Below the pieces are notes generated by a model. That model searched no databases, was not told where the DNA came from, and saw only the letters and a program-made list of their open reading frames with translations. Source: Anaerolineaceae bacterium (GTDB lineage: Bacteria; Chloroflexota; Anaerolineae; Anaerolineales; Anaerolineaceae). Taken from it: 8,139 bases of DNA. The stretch is taken from assembly GCA_003448875.1 (NCBI GenBank), contig DLXG01000053.1, forward strand, positions 1 through 8,139, given 5' to 3'. Made by a program: the position numbers and the translations under genes. Below are positions 1-6,616 of the stretch, one piece after another. The stretch's first letter is position 1. Each line of letters opens with the position of its first letter.

Positions 1-32
1 CCCAACTCGTGTCTGAATTTCAGCAAAAGAAC

Positions 33-60
33 TTGCTTTTTCAATTTGAATATGTATAAT
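33..60 (+). promoter_or_regulatory. Predicted sigma-70-type promoter of a small RNA
   Basis: A perfect TATAAT -10 hexamer lies at 55-60. TTGCTT at 33-38 can act as a -35 element with a 16-base spacer; it matches only TTG plus little else of the consensus. The predicted transcription start is about 66-68, immediately before a strong hairpin. No plus-strand protein gene lies downstream, because the next gene, plsY, is on the opposite strand, and an intrinsic terminator ends the unit near 178. The -10 element is convincing by eye and the -35 is mediocre. Confidence 0.5.
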
Positions 61-108
61 AAACAATGTCAATCGCCTGGGTGCCCCCCTCACCCCGGCG
101 ATTGATTA

Positions 109-132
109 TTAGCGGTACTTTTAGCGGTTGAA
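109..132 (+). repeat. Tandem 12-base direct repeat in the candidate RNA
   Basis: TTAGCGGTACTT (109-120) is followed directly by TTAGCGGTTGAA (121-132). The first eight bases of the two units are identical. The first copy sits in the linker between hairpins and is predicted to be unpaired; the second runs into the hairpin at 126-141. It may be an accessible pairing site in an RNA or a two-copy protein site on DNA; the sequence does not decide which. Confidence 0.55.
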
Positions 133-148
133 GTTTCAACCTTCCGAT

Positions 149-178
149 GGGCCAGTTAAAAAACTGGCTCTTTTTTTT
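149..178 (+). terminator. Intrinsic (rho-independent) terminator, plus strand
   Basis: GCCAGTT at 151-157 pairs perfectly with AACTGGC at 162-168 around an AAAA loop. The stem can be extended by a G-U and a G-C pair to 149 and 170. Eight consecutive T residues follow at 171-178. The T-run is only on the plus-strand side; read on the minus strand the stem is followed by ATCGG. It therefore mainly terminates plus-strand transcription and sits 2 bases from the end of plsY. Confidence 0.85.
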
Positions 179-179
179 A

Positions 180-803
180 TTAATGATAAGCCGATCTTTT
201 CAATATTCGCGATAATCTCTCTTTCAGGCCGCCGCGAATAAAGCTGCGCTGGCGCAAGTCCTCACGATGCTTCCAGACCGAAAGGACAAACAACATCACC
301 CACACCACCCCTAATAACGGATCAGGATGATACATCCAAAGATATACCCCCAGCAGCGTTTGAGAAAAAACAACCACCCAGCCGCTGTTTTCAAAGATCA
401 GGTAAAAAGCCGCCATCGAAAAGCCCAAAATCAACGGTGCTTCAAAAAGGGTTAATCCCGTCCAGACCCCAAAGATGGAGGCAATCGCTTTACCGCCTTT
501 GCCGCGCAGGAAAGGCGAATAGGCATGTCCCACCACCGGCGCAAGGGCAATAAGAGTCATCCACAAAAAAGGGGGGCGGACAGTCCAGTAGACCAATCCT
601 ACCGGTATGGCTGCCTTTAAACCATCCAGTAGAATAGCCAGTGCACCCCACCAGCCCCCGCCGGCGCGGATAAAGTTAGTAGCCCCCGGATTGCCATCTC
701 CAAAACGGCGGATATCCTGCCTGAGCAGCAGTTTCCCCAAAATCAAAGAATATGGCACGCTGCCTGAGAGAAAGGCAGCCGCCAGCCAGAGCCATTCTTT
801 CAT
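180..803 (-). CDS. plsY: PlsY-type acyl-phosphate:glycerol-3-phosphate acyltransferase
   Basis: The 207-residue membrane protein has the three PlsY signatures: SGS at 13-15 near the N-terminus, a glycine/asparagine motif GDGNPGATN at 35-43, and GHAYSPF...GKGGK at 92-105. The C-terminal KHREDLR stretch (178-184) is also typical. Several hydrophobic spans are visible (about 2-25, 51-73, 78-95, 108-150 and 152-176). The family transfers an acyl group from acyl phosphate to the sn-1 position of glycerol 3-phosphate at the inner membrane, the first step of phospholipid synthesis. The length is normal for the family. ATG at 803 lies 4 bases after the crtB stop, so the gene is almost certainly co-transcribed with crtI and crtB, although its ribosome-binding site is weak. 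The usual GSGN has D in place of the second-position S. Family assignment is secure; whether this is the main PlsY of the cell is unknown. Confidence 0.9.
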   Translation of the reverse strand: MKEWLWLAAAFLSGSVPYSLILGKLLLRQDIRRFGDGNPGATNFIRAGGGWWGALAILLDGLKAAIPVGLVYWTVRPPFLWMTLIALAPVVGHAYSPFLRGKGGKAIASIFGVWTGLTLFEAPLILGFSMAAFYLIFENSGWVVVFSQTLLGVYLWMYHPDPLLGVVWVMLFVLSVWKHREDLRQRSFIRGGLKERLSRILKRSAYH

Positions 804-807
804 TTTC

Positions 808-1719
808 TTAAGCCTGTGCTGTCAGCGGCGGCTTGAGACGCATGACCTTCCAGAGAATTCCCGGCAGAAGAGCCAGTTTTTGCAATGCGCTGGTATGCGC
901 CCGGTGAGCATAGACATTGTAGTCCAAAGCCTCAATTTCATCCAGAATGGCCGCATACAACAGAGCCGCTGCCCCAACCGCCGGACGAGCCCGCGGGGAA
1001 AGCAGCCCAATGCCCGGCAATGCCTCATCATACAACCGACGGGCTCTTTCGATCTCAAATTTCATCAGAGCGATGAACCGCTCATCATAAACTTCATCGC
1101 GGATGTCGTGTAAGGTCAACCCGAAACGCTTTAAATCCTCTTGAGGGAAGTAAACCCGCCCCCGCCGAGCATCTTCTCCCACATCCCTCAGGATGTTGGT
1201 CAACTGTAAGGCAATGCCCAGTTGAATAGCGTAAGGCGCCGCCTGTTCAAAAGTAACACCCCTCGCCAGACCGATAATCGGCATTGAAAGCAAACCCACC
1301 GTAGATGCCACCCGGTAGCAGTAAACCCGCAGTTCGTCCCATGTGGCATAAGGCTTGAAATGCACATCCATGCACACGCCGTCAATCAATTCACGTTCAT
1401 ATTGCAAATTGACCCCATACCGCTGGCGGGTAAGCGACCAGGTCAATAAGACCGCGTGAGTTTGCTGCTCAGGCGGCAGGGCCGTCTGCGTCCGCCAGTT
1501 TTCAATATCGGTCAGGGTTGCCCGATCCGAATCAACCAGATCATCGGTTGCCCGGCAGAAGGCATACAATGAGCGAATGGCGCGGCGGATATCTGTGGGT
1601 AATAAGCCAGTTGCAAAGTAAAAGGTCTTGGAATGCTCCCGAATGATCTGCTCAGTGGCGCGGAAAGCCGCCTGTAAGTTCGGCACACTTAATTGGAGTT
1701 CAGCGGATTGCCATGACAT
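808..1719 (-). CDS. crtB: Phytoene synthase (15-cis-phytoene synthase)
   Basis: The 303-residue product belongs to the squalene/phytoene synthase family, which joins two geranylgeranyl diphosphates head to head to give phytoene. The two aspartate-rich Mg-diphosphate sites are visible: DDLVD at 59-63 and DVGED at 179-183, the latter inside the typical NILRDVGEDARRGRVYFP stretch. HSKTF at 29-33 and YRVASTVG at 135-142 are further family hallmarks. I chose ATG at 1719 because GGGAG lies 8 bases upstream and the length fits the family. ATG at 1734 is possible. The frame stays open back to 1845, but that part overlaps the end of crtI and has no family resemblance. The gene starts 34 bases after the crtI stop and is followed after 4 bases by plsY. 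Squalene or dehydrosqualene synthesis is less likely given the linked CrtI. Confidence 0.93.
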   Translation of the reverse strand: MSWQSAELQLSVPNLQAAFRATEQIIREHSKTFYFATGLLPTDIRRAIRSLYAFCRATDDLVDSDRATLTDIENWRTQTALPPEQQTHAVLLTWSLTRQRYGVNLQYERELIDGVCMDVHFKPYATWDELRVYCYRVASTVGLLSMPIIGLARGVTFEQAAPYAIQLGIALQLTNILRDVGEDARRGRVYFPQEDLKRFGLTLHDIRDEVYDERFIALMKFEIERARRLYDEALPGIGLLSPRARPAVGAAALLYAAILDEIEALDYNVYAHRAHTSALQKLALLPGILWKVMRLKPPLTAQA

Positions 1720-1721
1720 GC

Positions 1722-1732
1722 GGGAGTCTCCC
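1722..1732 (-). promoter_or_regulatory. crtB ribosome-binding site within a short palindrome
   Basis: On the minus strand GGGAGACTCCC is a perfect 5-bp inverted repeat around one base. Its first arm is the GGGAG Shine-Dalgarno element that supports the ATG at 1719. A one-base loop cannot close, so a true hairpin would lose inner pairs. The arrangement may still slightly mask the site or arise by chance. Confidence 0.45.
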
Positions 1733-1753
1733 ATCTGTTTAACCCATAAAACT

Positions 1754-3235
1754 TTATGCCGTTTCGCGGATGAGGTTCTCGGCGATTTTTGCCGAAGAAA
1801 GAACACCCGGCAGTCCTGCACCCGGATGCGTACCGGCTCCCACAAAGTAGAGGTTGTCGAATTCCTCCGAGCGGTTGTGTGGGCGGAACCAGGCCGATTG
1901 GGTCAGGATCGGTTCTACCGAAAAAGCCGAGCCGAGATAACTGTTGAGCGTATCGCGGAAGTGCAGCGGATCAATATAATGTTCGGCGACAATATTGGCC
2001 CGTAAATCGGGCAGGTAATTCTTCTCCAGAAACTCCATGATCCGATCGCGGTACGGACGGGCTTCTTTCGTCCAGTCAATCCCGGAGCCAAGGTGCGGGA
2101 CCGGTGAGAGGACGTAGAAAGCCTCCATTCCCTCCGGAGCCATGCTGGGGTCGGTAAGAGTGGGCATGTGTAAATATAACGAGAAGTCGTCTGCCAGAAT
2201 CTTCTTGTGGAAAATGTCATCCAGCAAGGGTTTATAGCGGCTGCTGAGGATAATGTTATGGTGTGCTAACCGCGAGTCCAGATAGCGGCGTTTGGTGCCG
2301 AAGTAAATGACAAACAGCGACATCGAATAGCGCATGCGTTCGATGCGCCGATTGGTATATTTGCGCCGGTATGCTTCCGGAATCATATAGCGGTAGGTAC
2401 TGGCGACATCGGCATTGGAAACGATGATATCCGCCGGGTAGAACTCGCCGTTGCGCAGGCGGATGCCGGTTACCTTGCGGTTTTGTACCGCAATTTCGGC
2501 GACATCGGCGTTAAGGTGGACTTTACCGCCCAGCTCAACAAACAAGCGGCCTAAGGCATCCACAATCGCGCCTGTCCCGCCCAAGGCGTAATGCACCCCC
2601 CACTTGCGTTCCAGGTAATGAATCAGCGTATAGATGCTGGTAGTGTCAAAAGGATTGCCGCCTACCAGTAAAGGATGGAAGGAAAATACCTGTCTGAGAA
2701 AATCGTTCTTGACGAATTGTGAGACGTATTGATAAACCGTTTTATAGGATTGCAAACGAATCAGATCCGGGGCAATTTTGAGCATATCGGTCACTTTGAG
2801 GAAGGGTTTATCGGCCAGTTCTACAAACCCTTTCTGGAAAATGGCCCGCGTGGTTTCGATAAAACGCTGATATCCTTCTTTGTCCGCCGGATTCCACAGA
2901 TCAATTTGCGAGAGGATGAACTGGGGATCATTGTTGTAATCAAAGCACTTTCCTTCATGGTCAAAAATGCGGTAAAACGGATCTACCGGCACCATCTGGA
3001 AGTAATCTTCGCGCCGCCGCCCGGCCATTTCAAAAATTTCATCGAACATGAACGGGGCCGTGATAACAGTCGGGCCGCCATCGAACTTAAAGCCGTTGAT
3101 TTCGTAGACATAACCGCGTCCCCCCAATTTATCCCGCTTCTCAAAGATTTCTACATCAAATCCGTTGGCGGCCAGTCGCACTGCTGCGGCTAACCCCCCA
3201 AAACCGGCTCCAATAACAATGATTTTTTTACCCAT
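1754..3235 (-). CDS. crtI: Phytoene desaturase, bacterial CrtI type
   Basis: The 493-residue FAD-dependent desaturase opens with the dinucleotide-binding motif GAGFGG (residues 9-14), followed by the acidic end of the second strand and the [22 protein letters not shown] region. It ends with the CrtI signature [13 protein letters not shown] (about 466-478). CrtI converts phytoene to neurosporene, lycopene or more desaturated products at the membrane; the step number cannot be read from sequence. ATG at 3235 is chosen because GGAGGG lies just upstream and the Rossmann motif begins 8 residues later. The open frame continues to 3364, but that part overlaps the promoter and the end of the preceding gene. 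crtI is first in the crtI-crtB-plsY group and has its own promoter candidate. A related desaturase (CrtN or CrtD) is possible, but linkage to crtB favours CrtI. Confidence 0.93.
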   Translation of the reverse strand: MGKKIIVIGAGFGGLAAAVRLAANGFDVEIFEKRDKLGGRGYVYEINGFKFDGGPTVITAPFMFDEIFEMAGRRREDYFQMVPVDPFYRIFDHEGKCFDYNNDPQFILSQIDLWNPADKEGYQRFIETTRAIFQKGFVELADKPFLKVTDMLKIAPDLIRLQSYKTVYQYVSQFVKNDFLRQVFSFHPLLVGGNPFDTTSIYTLIHYLERKWGVHYALGGTGAIVDALGRLFVELGGKVHLNADVAEIAVQNRKVTGIRLRNGEFYPADIIVSNADVASTYRYMIPEAYRRKYTNRRIERMRYSMSLFVIYFGTKRRYLDSRLAHHNIILSSRYKPLLDDIFHKKILADDFSLYLHMPTLTDPSMAPEGMEAFYVLSPVPHLGSGIDWTKEARPYRDRIMEFLEKNYLPDLRANIVAEHYIDPLHFRDTLNSYLGSAFSVEPILTQSAWFRPHNRSEEFDNLYFVGAGTHPGAGLPGVLSSAKIAENLIRETA

Positions 3236-3238
3236 ATT

Positions 3239-3244
3239 CCCTCC
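3239..3244 (-). promoter_or_regulatory. Strong Shine-Dalgarno site of crtI
   Basis: GGAGGG on the minus strand lies 3 bases before ATG at 3235 (core GGAGG with a 4-base spacer). It is the best ribosome-binding site in the window and fixes the crtI start against the longer open frame. Confidence 0.8.
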
Positions 3245-3291
3245 GGATGATTTTCTAGGAAGCGGATAGATTAACCGCCCAAGATATGAAA

Positions 3292-3334
3292 GATTATGAC
3301 ACAACCGATTGGATAATGACAAACGATTGTACAA
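3292..3334 (-). promoter_or_regulatory. Candidate CarH/LitR operator: palindrome plus tandem repeats over the crtI promoter
   Basis: Read on the minus strand, the 8-base palindrome TTGTACAA (3334-3327) is followed by two imperfect tandem copies: CAATCGTTTGTCATTATC (3329-3312) and CAATCGGTTGTGTCATAATC (3311-3292). They differ by a two-base insertion and two substitutions. The copies contain the -35 and the -10 respectively, so a protein bound here would block RNA polymerase. Structural work on Thermus CarH describes binding to tandem direct repeats across a promoter, and LitR/CarH sites are recalled as TGTACA-containing. A CarH-type gene lies upstream in the same locus. The repeats are seen directly; the identity of the binding protein is inferred. 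Confidence 0.5.
3293..3322 (-). promoter_or_regulatory. Predicted promoter of the crtI-crtB-plsY unit
   Basis: On the minus strand TTGTCA (3322-3317) is a five-of-six match to the -35 consensus. CATAAT (3298-3293) is a five-of-six match to the -10, with an 18-base spacer and a TGn extended -10 just before it. The predicted start is near 3286, giving a leader of about 50 bases to the crtI ATG. The promoter begins 14 bases after the stop of the upstream CrtD-like gene, so crtI-crtB-plsY can be transcribed separately. Confidence 0.65.
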
Positions 3335-3335
3335 C

Positions 3336-4859
3336 CTATGTAGAAGGAAACCGATCCCAATCAAAGCGTGCTACCGGCAACCAGCGTCTTCGATCGGCAA
3401 AGTAGGCTTCAACTTGCCGGGCAACCCGCATGGCTCCGAGTGTTACCCCAGCGGTGGATTGGCCGGGGAAAATCGAGTCACCCACCAGCCAGATACGCTC
3501 TATCCCCGTCCATGAACCGCGTGCTTTCAATAAAGATGTCTGCGGAAACCCGCCCACCATGCCCATTGGCCGACGAGTATAAAACGCAAACGTGCGCGGA
3601 GTGCCCGGCAGGCACAATCGGATTGCTTTGCGCAGGCCGGGTATGGCCATTTCAGCAGCCACCAGCAATTTTTCGGTATATTCCGCCCGCTTTTCCTCGT
3701 AGACGGACGGGTCATTATCCCACCAATCCGCCACACGGGTGTGGGTGGAGAGCGTAGCTGCCCGCATTCCGGCCGGTGCCCGTGAAGGATCATCCCGTGG
3801 TGAGAGCGATATGAAGACCGAATTACCCTCGCCCAACGGTTGCTGCGGATCAACTACCACTTGAAAATGATCGGCTTGAAGGGGAGCCAACTGGGAGTTA
3901 TCCAATCCAAGGTAAAGGGTAAAAGCCCCCCAGCCAGCCGGACGTGTCTGAATTTCCTCACGTAAAGGTTTGGGGGTTTCTTCTCCCAACAACTGAGCCA
4001 GTCCCCACGGAGTGAGGTTAGCCACAACCGCGTCCGCGCTGATTTCCAGCCCCTTGCGCGTCCGCAGGATGATTTCCCCATCAGCAGCCAGCCTAATCCG
4101 TTCCACCTGTTGGCGGTAGAGTAAAACACCGCCGTTAGCAGTCAACCAGTCCGCCAGTATGTTTGCCAGCGAACCAATGCCGCCCCGCACATGATTCACA
4201 CCGCGGCGCGGCAAATCCAGCGCGGCACTGCCGTAAAGGGCATTGGCAAATCGCGAAGTGGTTTGCGCTGAAATCAGCAATTGAGCATCCACAAAGGTAC
4301 GCAGTTCAGTGCCAGCGGAAGAGGGCATTAAATGACCGATGGTCAGCAAAGAGAATGGCGCAGCCACTGCGGTAGCCGGGCGCAGTGCGCCAGCAATCTG
4401 AAAGTAATCTTTTGCCGTCTGTGGGGGAAAAGGAAAATTGCGGGCCGAAATCTGCCAGGCCTGCTCTGCCAGCCATTCCTGAACCCGCCAAAAAGCGCGG
4501 CTTTCTGGAAATTTCCGCTCAATTTCTTCATGCCATTTTTGCCGCTCAGCCCATTGAAAGATGGCCTCACCTTCAATCATAGTCACCCAGGCCGGGTCAA
4601 CCGGCTGAACCGGCCAGTCAATTCCCAGTATTTGTGCAAGGCGGGTATGCGGGCCATTTTCACCAAACCCGCCCGCCAGGGTTGCTCCGGCATCAAAACG
4701 GTAACCCTGATGATAGAAGGTGCCGGCCGAACCGCCCGGGTAAATGTGGGCTTCCAGCACGGTAACCCGCATCCCGGCTTTGAGCAACAGGCAGCCGGCC
4801 GTCAACCCGCCAATACCGGCCCCGATCACGACCACATGGGGAGGTTTTCGCGTGCTCAT
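3336..4859 (-). CDS. CrtD/CrtISO-like carotenoid FAD oxidoreductase
   Basis: The 507-residue protein has an N-terminal FAD-binding motif GAGIGG (13-18), then an [23 protein letters not shown] region. It ends with a [10 protein letters not shown] motif near 459-468. That C-terminal form resembles CrtD C-3',4'-desaturases and carotene isomerases (CrtISO) more than the GAGTHPGAG form of the CrtI encoded next door, so it is a second, different step of carotenoid synthesis. Substrate cannot be fixed: CrtD enzymes usually need a 1-hydroxylated carotene, and no hydratase gene is visible here. ATG at 4859 is chosen because it forms an ATGA overlap with the upstream SRPBCC gene and places the FAD motif 12 residues in. 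The longer open frame to 4958 lies inside that gene. The stop is followed at once by the crtI operator region. Confidence 0.8.
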   Translation of the reverse strand: MSTRKPPHVVVIGAGIGGLTAGCLLLKAGMRVTVLEAHIYPGGSAGTFYHQGYRFDAGATLAGGFGENGPHTRLAQILGIDWPVQPVDPAWVTMIEGEAIFQWAERQKWHEEIERKFPESRAFWRVQEWLAEQAWQISARNFPFPPQTAKDYFQIAGALRPATAVAAPFSLLTIGHLMPSSAGTELRTFVDAQLLISAQTTSRFANALYGSAALDLPRRGVNHVRGGIGSLANILADWLTANGGVLLYRQQVERIRLAADGEIILRTRKGLEISADAVVANLTPWGLAQLLGEETPKPLREEIQTRPAGWGAFTLYLGLDNSQLAPLQADHFQVVVDPQQPLGEGNSVFISLSPRDDPSRAPAGMRAATLSTHTRVADWWDNDPSVYEEKRAEYTEKLLVAAEMAIPGLRKAIRLCLPGTPRTFAFYTRRPMGMVGGFPQTSLLKARGSWTGIERIWLVGDSIFPGQSTAGVTLGAMRVARQVEAYFADRRRWLPVARFDWDRFPST

Positions 4860-5317
4860 TGAGAGGGCCTGTTTCGTTCCAAAATCCAGCGGGTGATCAG
4901 GCTGCGATAGAGGAATAAAAACCGCAGCAAAAGTGGAGAATAGACCACCCGTGTCCACCAGCCATCCATTCCCGGCGGGTATTCATATTCAATTTCCTCC
5001 CGAATCAGCGTTCTTTGGGCATCCAGGGCCTTGAAGATATGCCGATGCCGCCAGAATCGCAGCGGACCTGCCACCTGGGTATCGGTGAAGCCCCTCTGTT
5101 CATCCACCTGCGTATGAACTGCCCGCCAGCGCACCGGAAAGGGGCCAAACCATAATGTGAACTCAGCGATTGAACCTTCCGCCAGCGGTTCAAGGTAATG
5201 AAACTGGACAAAAATCGGCGGAGGGGTCAACCGCCGCAGGGCGCGGGTATCGCGGTGAAAATCAGCAACCGCCTGCAATGGTGCCCGCACTTCGAATTGA
5301 TAATGGAAGCGGCGCAT
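4856..5317 (-). CDS. SRPBCC-family ligand-binding protein
   Basis: The 153-residue protein looks like a START/SRPBCC (Bet v 1-like) domain of the cyclase/dehydrase type. This fold forms a deep pocket for hydrophobic ligands. Supporting features are the N-terminal strand FHYQFEVRAP, a following helix, TPPPIFVQF (31-39), GPFPVRW (59-65) and the conserved-looking GPLRFWRHRHIF (84-95). A final amphipathic helix (about 122-147) is rich in leucine and arginine. No signal peptide or catalytic signature is evident. ATG at 5317 has GAGGAA upstream, overlapping the MFS stop. Its stop overlaps the start of the CrtD-like gene by 4 bases, so the two are translationally coupled. That coupling suggests a role in carotenoid handling, for example holding an intermediate, but this is inference. 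Confidence 0.75.
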   Translation of the reverse strand: MRRFHYQFEVRAPLQAVADFHRDTRALRRLTPPPIFVQFHYLEPLAEGSIAEFTLWFGPFPVRWRAVHTQVDEQRGFTDTQVAGPLRFWRHRHIFKALDAQRTLIREEIEYEYPPGMDGWWTRVVYSPLLLRFLFLYRSLITRWILERNRPSQ

Positions 5318-5326
5318 GACAATTCC

Positions 5327-6535
5327 TCACCGGATTGGAGGAAGCACTGCTGCTGCTACTTGAGCCGGGCGGAAAATGTAACGGTAAACATACGTCGCCA
5401 GCCAGAACAAAAGCAGGGCAGAAAACACCCCCGGAGCCCAGGCGCCCAGCGTATCCAGCAGCAGGCCGCCCAGCGTTGGCGAAAAAACCCGGGTCAGGCT
5501 TTCCAGTGAAGCCGCCAGCCCCAAAGTACCGCCCACCTCAACCGGGGTCACCGATTTGCTGATGGCACTGTTGATCACGGTATTCAACACGCCGCCCGCC
5601 AGCGCGACCGGAATCAGGTCCAGCATCAGGGTCAGAACGCTGGAAACCAATGCCCATCCCAGCAGACCCACAGCCATCAGCACAGTTGCTGAAAAGATGA
5701 GGAAAGGTTCGCTGAAACGGCGCGTCAGGCGCCCAATCAGAAAGCCCTGCACAAAAGCAGAAAGAAAGCCCACGTAGGTCAGCAGATAGCCGGTGGTTTG
5801 AGCGGTCAGATTGAGTCGCTGGAGACCCCATAACGCAAAAATTGTCTGAAAGGTAGAGAAAGCGATGGCAAAAAAGAAACGGGTGTGCAGCAGCGGCCCT
5901 ACAACCGGTTTACGCAGAGTTGCCAGAAGTGCACTCAGGGTGAAAGGCGGGCGCTTCCCCTGGGCAAGTGCTGTGCGGCGCTCGGCCGTCAACGACTCGG
6001 GCAGCCAGAACAACACCATCAAGAAGTTCAGCGCTGAAAGAGCCGCAGCCGCAAAGGACGGAATGCTAAAACCAAAGCGGCTGAGCAGCCCGCCGATTGC
6101 GGGACCGAGGATAAAGCCCAGCCCAAAAGCCGCCCCAATCAGCCCCAGCCCGCGGGCGCGGTTGCTTTCATCGGTTACATCGGTAATATAGGCCTGAGCC
6201 ACACTGATATTGCTTCCGATGATACCTGCCAGAATACGGGCGGCGAACAGCATCCACAGGTTTGCGGCCAACCCCAGCAGCACAAAACTGAATACATTTC
6301 CAGCAAGGCTGATCAACAGCACCGGGCGGCGTCCAAAGCGATCCGAAAGACGCCCAAAAAGCGGGGCAGCCAGAAACTGGGCCAGCGCATATACCGCCAC
6401 CAGTAAGCCAATCTCGAAGGAAGTGGCATTGAACTGTTTGGCGTAATACGGCAATAAGGGCAAAATCAGGCTGAAACCAAGCAGATCAATGAAAATAATC
6501 ACAAAAACCGTTGAGAGTGCCTTGTTCTTGAACAT
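5327..6535 (-). CDS. MFS transporter, DHA1/TetA-like drug:proton antiporter family
   Basis: The 402-residue protein has about 12 hydrophobic spans. Visible DHA1 motifs are FIDLLGFSLILP in helix 1 (15-26, with Asp17), motif A GRLSDRFGRR (61-70) between helices 2 and 3, ARILAGIIG with Arg100 in helix 4, and motif C GLGFILGPAIGG (138-149) in helix 5. These mark proton-coupled exporters of the inner membrane. The family resemblance is to TetA-like proteins, but the substrate cannot be read from sequence and resistance should not be assumed. ATG at 6535 follows a GAGGTAGG ribosome-binding region. The stop lies 9 bases before the SRPBCC start. The gene heads the MFS-SRPBCC-CrtD-like group, preceded by a stem-loop, and I find no clear promoter of its own. 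Confidence 0.85.
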   Translation of the reverse strand: MFKNKALSTVFVIIFIDLLGFSLILPLLPYYAKQFNATSFEIGLLVAVYALAQFLAAPLFGRLSDRFGRRPVLLISLAGNVFSFVLLGLAANLWMLFAARILAGIIGSNISVAQAYITDVTDESNRARGLGLIGAAFGLGFILGPAIGGLLSRFGFSIPSFAAAALSALNFLMVLFWLPESLTAERRTALAQGKRPPFTLSALLATLRKPVVGPLLHTRFFFAIAFSTFQTIFALWGLQRLNLTAQTTGYLLTYVGFLSAFVQGFLIGRLTRRFSEPFLIFSATVLMAVGLLGWALVSSVLTLMLDLIPVALAGGVLNTVINSAISKSVTPVEVGGTLGLAASLESLTRVFSPTLGGLLLDTLGAWAPGVFSALLLFWLATYVYRYIFRPAQVAAAVLPPIR

Positions 6536-6551
6536 ACCTACCTCATTTGCT

Positions 6552-6582
6552 ACAAAATTGCGCCTGATATGAAATCAGGCGC
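6552..6582 (-). terminator. Stem-loop with short U-run after the CarH-type gene
   Basis: On the minus strand GCGCCTGAT (6582-6574) pairs perfectly with ATCAGGCGC (6568-6560) around a 5-base loop. AATTTTGT follows. The 9-bp GC-rich stem is strong but the U-run has only four consecutive T residues, so termination is probably incomplete. It sits 35 bases after the regulator stop and 24 bases before the MFS start, so partial read-through could feed the downstream group. Confidence 0.6.
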
Positions 6583-6616
6583 GAAGGAAACCAAAAATAA
6601 AAAGTCCTGCGTTAGA

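Larger units (their letters stand above)
67..178 (+). ncRNA. Candidate small structured RNA, about 110 nt, convergent with plsY
   Basis: The region between the TATAAT element at 55-60 and the terminator ending near 178 would give an RNA of about 110 nt. It starts with a strong stem: 69-77 pairs with 97-105 (9 bp), then after one mismatch 79-83 pairs with 91-95, around a C-rich loop at 84-90. A linker with the tandem repeat TTAGCGGT (109-116 and 121-128) follows. A second hairpin (126-132 with 135-141) and the terminator hairpin complete it. I see no SRP, tmRNA, 6S or familiar riboswitch signature, and no downstream gene in the same direction that a leader could control. It converges on the 3' end of the crtI-crtB-plsY unit, so it could pair with a read-through tail of that mRNA. 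Existence is inferred from signals only. Confidence 0.42.

Noticed and set aside
66..131. Plus-strand mini-ORF of 21 codons starting at ATG 66
   Set aside because: The start would coincide with the predicted transcription start, there is no ribosome-binding site, and the frame runs through a strong hairpin.
126..141. GTTTCAACC-like end reminiscent of a CRISPR repeat
   Set aside because: Only one copy exists and there are no spaced repeats; it is better read as one arm of a short hairpin.
607..1113. Plus-strand open frame of 168 codons antisense to plsY and crtB
   Set aside because: It overlaps two well-supported minus-strand genes, has no recognisable domain and a low-complexity basic, proline-rich composition typical of a shadow frame.
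1720..1845. Upstream in-frame extension of crtB (42 codons)
   Set aside because: It overlaps the conserved C-terminus of crtI and adds sequence foreign to phytoene synthases.
3236..3364. Upstream in-frame extension of crtI (43 codons)
   Set aside because: It overlaps the preceding gene's end and the promoter region, and the strong GGAGGG site directs initiation at 3235.
4332..4862. Plus-strand open frame of 176 codons antisense to the CrtD-like gene
   Set aside because: It lies wholly inside a clear FAD oxidoreductase gene and its translation shows no family resemblance.
4860..4958. Upstream in-frame extension of the CrtD-like gene (33 codons)
   Set aside because: It lies inside the SRPBCC gene; the ATGA overlap and position of the FAD motif support the start at 4859.
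5327..6535. Calling the MFS protein a tetracycline resistance gene
   Set aside because: The motifs are shared by the whole DHA1 family; substrate cannot be inferred and the setting is a carotenoid locus.
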